This document shows, piece after piece, positions 32,802-43,195 of a DNA stretch of 64,000 nt; positions within the stretch are counted from its first letter, which is position 1; the number at the start of each line of letters is the position of its first letter. The position numbers were made by a program, and so were the translations under genes. This DNA is from Budorcas taxicolor (lineage: Eukaryota; Chordata; Mammalia; Artiodactyla; Bovidae), in NCBI RefSeq assembly GCF_023091745.1, contig NC_068934.1:13346434-13410433 (forward strand), given 5' to 3'. A model generated the notes under the pieces. The model was not told the DNA's origin. It saw only the letters and a list, made by a program, of their open reading frames with translations, and ran no database searches.

Positions 32802-33166
32802 AGTTATATGCATATGATTGTTACTATATAATATATATATATACATATCAAGAAGACATTGTTGTACCAAGAGTTTGTAGCCAGATTCTGGGTTCAGAAC
32901 CCGTATTCACTATTTTAAATTTGTGTATCTGTAGTCAGACCTCTCTGAGCTTTTTCCTTCTCTGTGAAGTGGGGATGGTTATTATGTTTCTCCCTGGGTC
33001 ACTATAGGCAAAACACCTGAACTCAAGGAATAGTCAATAGTTTTACTAGCAGATTCAGCCCCAGCTGTTCCCATATCAGTGGATTTATGCTATGTCATAT
33101 GTAGAAATTGTTTAGAAAGCATTGTTTGTTAGTGTCTACAAAATAAATAGACAGTATAATTAATTA
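32802..33166. other. Intron 6 sequence, no gene
   Basis: Non-coding. An AT-alternating stretch at 32826-32848, then a faint MIR-like segment around 32900-32990. Nothing else is recognised. Confidence 0.45.
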
Positions 33167-33167
33167 A

Positions 33168-33538
33168 TTCAGTTGCTCAGTCATGTCCAACTCTTTGCGA
33201 CCCCATGAACTGCAGCATGCCAGGCCTCCCTGTCCATCATCAACTCCCGGAGCCCATCCAAACCCATATCCGTTGAGTCAGTGATGGCATCCAACCATCT
33301 CATCCTCTGTTGTCCCCTTCTCCTCCTGCGCTCAATATTTCCCAGCATCAGGGTCTTTTCAGATGAGTCAGGTCTTCTCATCAGGTGGCCAAAGTATTGG
33401 AGTTTCAGCTTCAACATCAATCCTTCCAATGAACCCTCAGGACTGATCTCCTTTAGGATGGACTGGTTGGATCTCCTTGCAGTCCAAGGGACTCTCAAGA
33501 GTCTTCTCCAACACCACAGTTCAAAAGCATCAATTCTT
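33168..33538 (-). mobile_element. BovB LINE 3' end, antisense
   Basis: A 5'-truncated antisense BovB from 'ttcagttgctcagtcatg' to 'aaaagcatcaattcttc'. The 105-codon minus-strand frame (33181-33498) is BovB C-terminal sequence (RRRRRGQQRMRWLD). Confidence 0.88.
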
Positions 33539-33944
33539 CTGCTTCATAATACAGGGGCTATCTTAATGCTGAGTATTTTGAATAGAAGTGGTTGGCAGAG
33601 AATTTTTCTTTGATTAGGTCACAGTCCCTAAGTATATAATTAACAGACCAAGTCATATGGGTAATAATTGCAAATTTCAGGCTTAAGCTGAAATATTATA
33701 TGAGATTGAACCAAATATGCCAATATTTGTTTTTGACTTATAAGCATGACAATTTCCTATGATTCAGCTTAACATTTACATAGGTATTTAATGCATCTTA
33801 TAGTAGTTTAACAAAAGTTTATGAATACTTCTTTTGAATTACCAGTTTTTGAATAAACATGGGAATGGTGCTGAGGTTTTGCTAATATACGTGTTTTGGG
33901 GAAAACTTTATTCACTCTTGGCTACCCCAAAATTCTTAATGGAA

Positions 33945-34358
33945 TACAGTCTTCCCTTAGTATCCATGGTATCTTCAGGGGATTGGTACCAGGAGCCCAT
34001 GTTTCTATAAAAATCCATGAACGTTCAAGTCCCTTATATAAAATGGCATAGTACAGTCAGTGGGCTTCCCTGGTAAAGAATCCACCTGCTGATGCAGGAG
34101 CCATGGGTTCAGAAGATCCTCTGGAGAAGGAAACCCACCCCAGTATTCTTGCTTGGGAAATCCCATGGACAGAGGATCCTGGTGGGCGACAGTCCATGGG
34201 GTCGCAGAAGAGTTGAACACAACTTAGCGACTAAACAACAGGAAGTAGGGTTAGTGGGCCTCTTTATCCATGGGTTTCCCATCAGTGGATTCAGCCAGCC
34301 TCAGATGGAAATTTCCATCCATGGATACCAAACTTGTGGATATGGAGGGCTGACTGTA
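33945..34358. mobile_element. Tigger/mariner-type DNA transposon remnant, split by a SINE
   Basis: The left end tacagtcttcccttagtatc and right end ggatatggagggctgactgta are imperfect inverted repeats starting with TA, as in Tc1/mariner-Tigger MITEs. Non-autonomous, with no transposase ORF. A Bov-tA sits at 34062-34240. Confidence 0.65.
34062..34240 (+). mobile_element. Bov-tA SINE nested in the Tigger remnant
   Basis: Sense Bov-tA starting gggcttccctggtaaagaat and ending 'cttagcgactaaacaac'. It is slightly shortened in the head. Flanks cagtgggc and tagtgggc suggest a short duplication. Confidence 0.85.
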
Positions 34359-34557
34359 TATTTATTGAGAAAAATCTTTATAAATGGACCCACTCAGTTT
34401 AAACTTGTGTTTTGCAAGAGTCAGCTGTACATAGAGATATGTTAGGCAGTGTGTCTTTTAAGCTAGAGGATGATACTTAGACTCACAGAATCTTTGTGTT
34501 AGAAAGGAAATTTAGAAACACCTAAAATAATCAAATTATCTTATTTCAATTAATTTT

Positions 34558-34668
34558 TGTTTGGCCACGCTGTGTGGCTTATGGGATTTTAGTTCCCTGT
34601 TCGGGATGGAATTCAGGGCCCCAGTAGTGAGAGTGCTGAGTCCTAACCCCTGGACCACCAGGGAATTT
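34558..34668 (-). mobile_element. CHR-type SINE
   Basis: Antisense CHR SINE: 'cacgctgtgtggcttatggg', 'tttagttccctgttcgggat', 'tggaccaccagggaattt'. Confidence 0.8.
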
Positions 34669-34670
34669 GC

Positions 34671-34980
34671 GGCAAACATATTTTAAGTGATATTTTTCAG
34701 GCCTTCTATCTAGCCTTGCTAAGTGCTAAGTTGCTTCAGTCATGTACTGTTCTTTGTGACCCTGTGGACTGTAGCCCACCAAGATCCTTTGTCCATGGGA
34801 TTTTCCAGGCATGAATACTGGAGTGGGTTGCCATTTCCTTATCCAAGGTATCTTCCCGAACCAGGGATTAAACCTGTGTCGATTATGTCTCCTGCTTTGG
34901 CAGACAGATTCTTTACCACTAGCGCCATCGATCTATGGCAAACAAATTTTAAGTGATATTTTCCAGGCCTTCTATCTAGC
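34671..34980. repeat. 44-bp direct repeat flanking a truncated SINE
   Basis: 34671-34714 and 34937-34980 are the same 44-bp sequence (starting ggcaaaca, ending ttctatctagc) with two mismatches, both checked base by base. Between them lies a truncated Bov-tA. This is much longer than the 7-15 bp duplications at other SINEs here. Confidence 0.92.
34715..34930 (-). mobile_element. Bov-tA SINE, 5'-truncated
   Basis: Antisense Bov-tA from 'gctaagttgcttcagtcatg' to 'tttaccactagcgccat'. It lacks the final gggaagccc head. It lies within the 44-bp direct repeat. Confidence 0.88.
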
Positions 34981-37070
34981 ATACTGGTAGCATTATAAAT
35001 TGATACTTCCTTTCTATAGGGTACTTTGACATGTAGCAAAAGACTTAAAAATGTTTATTTCTTTCAAGCCAGTGATTCCTCTAAGAATTTATCTCAAGAA
35101 AGCAAGGGTGGGTAGATAGATAGATTTAGCCCCAAGGATATTTATTATAGCCTTACTTGTAATAATAAAAGATTGAGATGATACAAATTACCAATTTGTC
35201 CTCAAATCCGCATGCTGATTGCTGCCTTCTGAAGTTTCTCATGTTGGTCATTGTCCTTATTAGAGTGTGGTGCTCAGAACTGGACACAGTACTCCAACGG
35301 TGCTCTGACCTCACAGAGGACAGTGGGCCCAGGATTGCCCTTAATCTGGACATAGAATTTCTATCAGCAGAGGCCAATTTTCTGATCATGATGTTCTCTC
35401 TGTGTAAGTGGGGCTGCCAAAACCCGAGTATTGTCAGCTGGTGCCAGTCTCCAGCCATGCTTGTGTCTTTTAAGGAGTGACAGTAGCTGTTTGCATAGAT
35501 GACTATTCATGGAGACGCCTTTTCTTTGCCTGACAGAGGCCCAGTGTTCTTGCTCTGAGAGGGGATCTGATGCCAGCATGTGAGTCACACTCACTTGTTA
35601 CTGTTCTCTTCAAGAGTTTTAGGCCACTTGTTGCTGCACATCAGCACCCCCTTCTCCCTCGGCCCAGCTTGCATTGTCACCCTGCCTCATCTGCCATGCC
35701 GTGCTTGAACATAATGCTCTTCTCTGCATTCCATGGGTCTGCTCTGTAGTCTTGTGCTGCATTTTGAAAGAGCTAAGTCCACTGGGGGAATCCACATGCA
35801 CGAAAGAATGATGATCTTTGCTATCTATACATGATCTATTGTGTGGCAGTAGATAGTTTAACAATTCTATGATTAGTTCTTAATTTTCATATATTCTTGA
35901 GAGTTTGATTGGTTTGTGTCTCAGGAACATTGTCTGAGAAAAGTGCTATACAATTAGGTATTTTTGACTTACCATGAATGATGGAGAGTTGTCAGAATAG
36001 TAAACCACTCTTTTGCTTGTTTTCTTCAGCTTTCATTTCCTTATTGCTTTAAGCTTGATAAGTTTGTGAATCTTAATTTCTGACTTTCTCACACTCAGCA
36101 TTTCCAAAACCTTATTGAGAATAATCACATTCTATCTCGCTTTTGGAAAGTCACGTTGCAGTTGAGCATGTTAAAGGCTCTGAGAAATCCTGTAGTTAAG
36201 AATACTGTTCACATTTGCTGCTACAACATTTCCTAAAATTATTTGACTGTAAATCTTTTTTCACAAAGTATCATTTAACATTCCATAGACATATTGTTGT
36301 GCCAAATAAATTTGGGGAGAGGTATTAAAATTTCCCTGTAATTTATTTTTTCTGTCTTTTCAAGCTTCCCTTTTTCTCAGGAAGGCGTTGCTGGAAGCTG
36401 GTCCTAGGCAGAACTGTGATGAGAGACCAGCTTTGCTTGTGACTGCTCATCTCCTTTTGCAACTTTCCTGTCTGTGGGAACATGTCCCTAGATGAGGCCT
36501 TGTTGCTCCTGCTGCCCAGAATTTCTCTCTGAAGTGGGGTAACTGGGTTCTTCCTTGCCTGGCTCCATCTTCTCTGGACCAGTCTCTTTTTTGTCAGAAC
36601 TTGCCTTTTTGTATGTATCTTATCTGTATGAAATGAGAGGGGATCAGATCACTGAATACATGTCAAGATGTTAATAGAGGATGCAAGCTTAATGTATTTT
36701 TTTGCCATTGGGGTATTTGCAGTTTTACAAGGGGATGCCTCCTAAGCTGCATAATAGATAAGATATATGTTTTACAACCAGAGAGACCTGGAGTTGAAAG
36801 GATCTAAGTTTTACCATTTACTAACTAGATGACCTTGAATAAAGTGATTTAACCTAAGAATCAGTTTATTCATGTAAACTAGTAGACAAATACATATCTA
36901 GTGAGATTGTTGGAGGATTAAATGATGTAATATTTGTAAACCCAGCAATCAATAATTAGTAGCTACTGCTGTTGTTGCTACTGTCTCTATTTCAGCTGAT
37001 TCTGTTGCCTATGATTTTTCCCCAACATTTTATTGTGAAAATGTAAGTAACATTTTGTCCATTTTGTAAT
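34981..37070. other. PRCP intron 6; unassigned, possibly an old repeat at 35180-35830
   Basis: No exon. The block at about 35180-35830 is less AT-rich and contains 'gtgctcagaactggacacagtactcc' and 'tctgacctcacagaggacag', which look like an ancient interspersed repeat rather than a gene. Overlapping ORFs on both strands (35153-35480) share no family I recognise. The remainder is non-coding. Confidence 0.4.
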
Positions 37071-37185
37071 GGACATGAACTTGAGCAAACTTCAGGAGAT
37101 GGTGAGGAACAAGGAGACCTGGCATGCTGCAGACCATGGGGTCACAAAGAGTTGGACACGACTGGGCTACTGTACAACAACAACA
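37071..37185 (+). mobile_element. BovB LINE, about 115-bp 3' end
   Basis: Only the last part of BovB: 'ggacatgaacttgagcaaac', 'gcatgctgcagaccatgggg', 'gttggacacgactgggctac', then a (CAA)n run. Confidence 0.85.
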
Positions 37186-38935
37186 ACAACAATATTATTT
37201 TTGCTATATTATATTTGCTTATAATATATGTATTCACTTATCCACCCCTCTATCTATCCTTCCTTTTATCTTATTTTTTAAATTCATTCAAAGTATGTTG
37301 CAGATATCAGTACACTTCTTCCTAAATACTGTGATGTGATTTTATTTTTTTAAATTTAATTTATTAAAACTAAACAAACAAAAAACCAGTTCATTTATTT
37401 CTCTCTGCTGCTGCCCTCCTCCTGTCTCCGGCAGCCATTAATCTGTTCTCTTTATTTATTAGTATAGATTTTTAAATTAAAAGAATATTTTTTAGATTCC
37501 ACATATGAGAGAGCTTACAATATTTGTCTTTGTTTGACTGATTTCATTTAGCGTAATGCCCTTAAAGTTTATCCATGTTGTCACAAATGACAAGATTTCA
37601 TTCTTTTTTAATGGCATAATAATATTCCATTGTATATATGTACCATATCTCCTTTATTTATTCATGCACTGATGAACTCTTAGATTGTTTCCATATCTTG
37701 GAAAATCATTGCCAAGACCTATGTCATTGTAAATAATGCTACAGTGAACATGGTGATGCATGTATCTTTTTAGATGAGTGTTTTTCTTTTCTTTGGGCAA
37801 ATGCCCAGAAGTGGGATTGCTGGATTATATGGCAGTTCTAAATTTTTGAGGAACCTCCATACTGTTTTCCATAGTGATGTATCAGTTTACATTCCTACCA
37901 ACAGTGCCCAAGAATTCCCTTTTCTCCACATCCTTGCCAACACTTGTTACTATTTTTCCTTTTGATAATAGCCATTCTTATAGATGTGAGGTGATATCTC
38001 ATTGTACTCTTGATTTGCATTTTCCTTTTAATTAATGATGTGGAGCATCTTTTTATATACTTGTTGCCCATCTGTATGTCTTCTTTGGAAAAGTGTCTGT
38101 TCAGATCTTCTGCCCATTTTTTAATCGGATTTTTTTTGTTTTTTGGCTGTTGAGTTGAGTTCTTACATATTTTGGATGTTAGCCCCTTATCAGATATATG
38201 ATTTGCAGACATTTTCTCCCATTCAGTAGGTTGACTTTTCATTTGTTGATTGTTAACTTTGCTATGCAGGAGCCTTTCAGTTTGATGTAATCCCACTTGT
38301 TTAGTTTTGCTTTTGCTGCTATTGCTTTTGTGTCAGATTTAAAAAATCATTGCTAAGATCTATGTCAAGAAGCTTACTACCTGTGGTTTTTTTTCTGTTA
38401 ATTTTATGGTTTCAGGTCTTACATTCAAGTCATTCAGCTTGAGTTAATTTTTGTGTTTGGTGTAAAATAGACATCCAGTTTCATTGTTTTGCATGTGACT
38501 GTGCAGTGTTCCCAATACCATTTATTAAGAGACTATTTTTCCCCCAGTGTATATTCTTGACTTTGTCATAAGTTAATTGATCATATATGCATTGGTTTAT
38601 TTCTGGTTTCTCTATTCTGTGTCTTTGTTTTTATGCCAATACCATATTGTGTTAATTAAAAAACCTTTGTAATATAGTTTGAAATCAGAGAGTGTGATGC
38701 CTCTGGCATTTCTCTTTCTCAAGATTGCTTTATCCACTAGGGGTCTTTTATGGTTCCACACAAATTTTTAAATTTTATTTCTGTGAAAAAGCCATTGGAA
38801 TTTTGGTAGGGATAGCATTGAATCTGTATATTGCTTTGTGTATGGATATTTTAACAATATTAATTCTTCCAGTCCATGAGCATGAAATATATTTTCATTT
38901 ATCTTCATTTTTTAAATTAATGTCTTGTATATAAA

Positions 38936-39054
38936 AAATAAATTTGGTTGCACTCTGTGGCATGTGAGACCTTAGTTCTCTGACCAGGGATCAAACCTTT
39001 GTCCCCACATTGGAAGGTGGAGTCTTAATCACTGGACTACCAGGGAAGTCCCTT
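38936..39054 (-). mobile_element. CHR SINE nested in L1
   Basis: Antisense CHR SINE ('gtgagaccttagttctctga', 'ccagggatcaaacctttg', 'ggactaccagggaagtccc') inside the antisense L1. Flanks tcttgtat and cttgtatt look like a short duplication. Confidence 0.85.
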
Positions 39055-39286
39055 GTATTTTTTTAATGTACAGGTCTTCCATATCTAAAATACTTCCTCT
39101 CAGGTATTTTATTCTTATTAATGTAATTGTAAATGGGACTGTTTTATTAATTTCTCTTTCTAATAGTTCATTATTAGCATATATAAGTGCAACAGATTTT
39201 TGTATGTTGATTTTGTATCTTGAAACTTGATTTTGTATCTTGAAAATTCATAGTTTTCTTAATGGATTCATTAATTTTTCTAACAG

Positions 39287-39377
39287 CTTTTCTTTTTTTG
39301 CTACACCACAGAGCTTGTAGGATCTTAGTTCCTTGACCAGAGATTGAACTAGTGCCAAACCTCCAGGGAATTTCCTC
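39287..39377 (-). mobile_element. CHR SINE, short, nested in L1
   Basis: Antisense CHR SINE with an internal deletion ('cttgtaggatcttagttcct', 'ttgaccagagattgaact', 'cctccagggaatttcct'). ctaacag occurs on both sides as a probable duplication. Confidence 0.75.
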
Positions 39378-41308
39378 TAACAGTTTTTGATGGAGACTTT
39401 TTGATTTTCTATATATAATTTCATGTCACCTGCAAATAGAGACAGTTTTACTTATTCCTTTCAGATTTAGATGCCTTTTATTTATTTTCCTTAACTTACA
39501 TTCTCTGGCCTGGACTTCCAGTACTATGTTGAATAAAAGTGATGAGTGTGGACATCTTTGTCTTGTTCCTGATCTTAGAGGAAAAGCTTTCAGCCTTTCA
39601 CTGTTGTGTATGGTGTTTGCTCTGGGCTTGCCATGTATAACCTTTATATGTTGAAGTATGTTTCCTCTATGCCCACCTTGTGGAGAGTTTTTATTATAAA
39701 TGGCTGTTGATTTTTGTCAAATACTTCTTTGGCATCTATTAAGATGATCATATGATTTTTATCCTTTATTTTGTTAATATGGTGGTTCACATTGACTTAT
39801 TTGTGGATGTTGAACCATCCTTGAATCCCTGAATACATCCTACTTAATCATGGTGTATGATCCTTTTAATGTATCATTGAATTTGGTTTGCTAATATTTT
39901 GTTGAGGATTTTTGCATCTGTGGTCATCAGAGATATTGGCCTGTAATTTTCTTTTCTTGTGGCAGGCTTACTAGTTTTGGTATCAGGGTAATGCTGGCCT
40001 TGTAAAATGAACTTGGAAGTGTTCCCTCCTCTTCTATTTTTTGGGGAAGAATTTAGGAAAGATTGGTATTAATTCTTCCTTGAATGTTTGGTAGAATACA
40101 CCAGGGAAACCATCTGGTCCTAGACTTTTGTTTTTTTGGAAGGTTTTTGGTTACTGATTCAGTCTCTTTAGTAGTATTCAGCCTGTTCAGATTTTCTGTT
40201 TCGTCATGATTCAGTCTTGATAGGTTGCATGTTTCTAGGAATTTATCCATTTCTCCTAGGTTGTTGAATTTGATGACATAATTATCATCAAGTTATATCA
40301 ATAACATCAATAACAAACTATAATAGTCGTTTGTTATGTTCCTTTGTATTCTTGTGGTATCAATTGTAGTATCTTCTCTTTCATTTCTTATTTTATTTAT
40401 TTGAGTTCTCTCTTTTTTTCTTGGTCATTGGTCATGCTGGCTAAAGACTTGTTAATTTTCTTTGTCTTTTCAAGGGTTCAGGTTTTTTTTTTTTTTTCCT
40501 ATTGCCATGTTCCAGACTGCAAGTGTTTCCTGGAAGAGAATTTTACATATGTCTGGTGTCCTGATTTTTATATATGATGCTCCAGTTTTTATGGGTGCCA
40601 CCCTTGGGACACCCCTTGATCACCTGGCCCCGGTGGCTGGGATGGACTAGGGCTTGCATTCTTGGGTCCCGTGAGACTGTAATTGGAGGTATGATTTTTG
40701 ACAGGTTGCCACCCTCAGGGCACTGCACAGATAGCAGGTTGGGGCGCATTGCCCAGTATTTTTGTGAAGGAGATGTCTTTGCTAGTTTGGGGCTTCTGCC
40801 TGCAGGGCAGGCTTCAGATTTGACACATATTTAGTGGCCTTCAAGGCTGCTCTTAAAGAATGTAGGTTGTGGATGCCATCTTGGTGCTTTCATTCTGCCT
40901 TGCTGTTATCACCTATTAAAGAGCTTATACACTTAACCTGGAGCCCATTTTTTGTGATTGCGCAGTGGACACTTCCAGATCATCCAACTCTGGTGGCCAA
41001 CAGGACTCATGCTTGCAGTCCCACAGGACTGTATATATTTGCATATTTTTAAAAACTGATGCTTGAGAGTCTGGCTTCTAGTCAGCCTGAATCAAAGAGC
41101 TAAGGTTCTCCCTTTTGGAATGTTGACAGGTTGTGGCATGTCTTCAACTACTTGGAGTTATTAAGACTATAGTAGGCTGCTTGGATAAGCACAGAGATTT
41201 GAAAGACAACTAAGAGTTAAGGCAGAGTTGAACAACAAGATTTGTCTCCTATATGAGGCCACTCCTTCAAGACTGGGAGAGGTGGTTGTTTCATCTACTG
41301 TATAGAAA

Positions 41309-41710
41309 TTGAAACAGAGAATCAAACAGAATGAAGAAACAAGAAGAATATGTTCCAAGAAAGAAGAATATAAAACTCAGAAAAATCTTAATGAGAGAAA
41401 TATTAATTTATCTGATAAAGAGTTAAAAGTAATGATTATGAAGATGCTCACTGAACTGGGGAGAAGAATGAATGAACACAGAACTTCAAAAAAGACATGG
41501 AAAATATTAAAAATGTACCAAATAAGATGTTACAAAGCTCAAGAATATAATAACTGATAAAATTACACTGGAGAAGATCAACAGCAGATTAGATGAAACG
41601 GAAGACAAGATCAGTCAACTCAAAGAGAGGGCAGTAGAACTTACTGAATCAGAGCAGCAGAAGGAAAACAGAATGAAGAAAAGTGAAAATAGCTTAAGGG
41701 ACTTATAGAC
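41309..41710 (+). pseudogene. L1 ORF1 remnant
   Basis: A Lys/Glu-rich coiled-coil-type reading frame (open at 41309-41557, KQRIKQNEETRRICSKKEEY) continuing past a stop as 'gaagatcaacagcagattagatgaaac', typical of the L1 ORF1 nucleic-acid-binding protein. It is broken by several stops and carries no host function that I can infer. Confidence 0.6.
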
Positions 41711-41912
41711 TAACATTTACATCAAATGGTCTAACATTCACATCATAGGGTCCCCAGAAGAAAAAGAGAAACAGAGGCAGAAATCTTATTTGAAGACAAA
41801 ACAGCTGAAAGCTTCCCTATCTTCCAGACCTAGGAATCTCAGAGAGTTCCAAATAAGAGGTATCCAAACAGACTAATACCAAGAAAAATTACAATTAAAA
41901 TGTCAAAAGTCT

Positions 41913-42191
41913 TTACTTCTCTGGTGGTTCAGTGGATAAGAATCTGGCTGCCAATGCAGGGGACGTGGGTTTGATTCTTGGTCCAGGAAGATTCCACATG
42001 CCATGGGGTACCTAACCACATGTGCCACAACTTCTGAAGGCTATGCACCTAGAGCCTCTGCCCTGCAACAAGAGAAGCCACCACAATGAGAAGCCTGTGC
42101 ACCGCGATTAAAGGTAGCCCCTCATTACTGCAACTAGAGAAAGCCATACACAGCAACAAAGACCTTGTGCAACCAAAAAAAAAAAAAAAGT
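41913..42191 (+). mobile_element. CHR-2-type SINE, full length with poly(A)
   Basis: Sense CHR SINE: 'cttctctggtggttcagtgg', 'gatttgattcttggtcc'-type B-box region, the body 'caacaagagaagccaccaca', and an A15 tail at about 42176-42190. Nested in the L1 ORF1 region. Confidence 0.85.
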
Positions 42192-42210
42192 TAAAGACAA
42201 GAAGGAACTT

Positions 42211-43195
42211 TATACATATTTTTACACAGATTATATTATTATTTTTAATTGGAATATAAAAAACTGGCAATGGAGTATAAAAACAATTTGCACTGCTTTG
42301 TCAGTTTTTGGTGTACAGCAAAATGAATCAGCCATAGGTATACATCTGTCCCTTCTTTTTTGGATTTCCTTCTCATTTAGGTCACAGAGCACTGAGTAGA
42401 GTGTCCCGTGCTATACAGTAGCTTCTCATTAGTTATCTGTTTTATACATAGTAGTATATATATGTCAATCCCAGTCTCCTGATTCATCTCACCACCACCC
42501 CTTTCTCTCCCTTGGTGTCCATACATTTGTTCTCTACATCTGTGTCTCTATTTCTGCTTTGCAAGTAAGATCATCTATACAGTTTTTCTAGATTCCACAT
42601 ATATGTGTTGCTGCTGCTGCTGCTAAGTCGCTTCAGTTGTGTCCGACTCTGTGCGACCCCATAGACGGCAGCCCACCGGGCTCCCCCATCCCTGGGATTC
42701 TCTAGGCAAGAATACTGGAGTGGATTGCCATTTCCTTTTCCAATGCATGAAAGTGAAAAATCAAAGTGAAGTCACTCAGTCGTATCCGACTCTTAACGAC
42801 CCCATGGACTGCGCCTACTAGGCTCCTCCATCCATGGGATTTTCCAGGCAAGAGTACTGGAGTGGGGTGCCATTGCCTTCTCCATATATGTGTTAATATA
42901 TGGTATTTATTTTTCTCTTAAGTTACTTCACTCTGTATGACAGTCTCTCAGTCTATCCATGTCTCTGCAAATGGCTCAATTTCATTCTTTTTTAAAGCTG
43001 AGTAATATTCCATTGTATATATGTACCACAGCTTCTTTATCCATTCCTCTGCTGATGGACAGTTAGGTTGTTTCCATGACCTAGCTATTGTAAATAGTGC
43101 TGCAATGAACACTGGAGTGCATGTATCTTTTAAAATTATGATCTTCTATAGTGTATACCCTTCAGTGAAATTGCCAGGTCATATGGAAGTTCTAT
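42211..43195 (-). mobile_element. Younger L1 3' end, antisense, nested in old L1
   Basis: Antisense 3'UTR of a ruminant-type L1 ('gtacagcaaaatgaatcagcc', 'tagagtgtcccgtgctatac', 'attccattgtatatatgtacc'), 5'-truncated at about 43195. aagga on both sides may be the duplication. A Bov-A2 sits inside. Confidence 0.82.
42610..42883 (-). mobile_element. Bov-A2 SINE nested in the younger L1
   Basis: Antisense dimer with a (GCT)n tail at its left. The perfect 11-bp target-site duplication ATATATGTGTT (42599-42609 and 42884-42894) lies in L1 3'UTR sequence. It is the youngest layer of a nested stack. Confidence 0.94.

Larger units (their letters stand above)
37440..40490 (-). mobile_element. Ancient L1, 3' half (ORF2 RT to 3'UTR), antisense
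   Basis: Antisense L1. The 3'UTR comes first ('taatattccattgtatatatg', 'tttacattcctaccaacagtg'), followed by ORF2 C-terminal and RT parts ('tgaatttggtttgctaatattttg', 'atattggcctgtaattttct', 'ccagggaaaccatctggtcc'). The coding sequence is heavily mutated. Two CHR SINEs interrupt it. The ORF2 sequence at its right end (40450-40490) is close to where the oppositely oriented L1 half ends at 45160, suggesting that both come from one element. Confidence 0.85.

Noticed and set aside
35153..35480. A conserved gene with overlapping ORFs of about 100 codons on both strands
   Set aside because: No start context, splice signals or recognisable domain; the block reads more like an ancient interspersed repeat.
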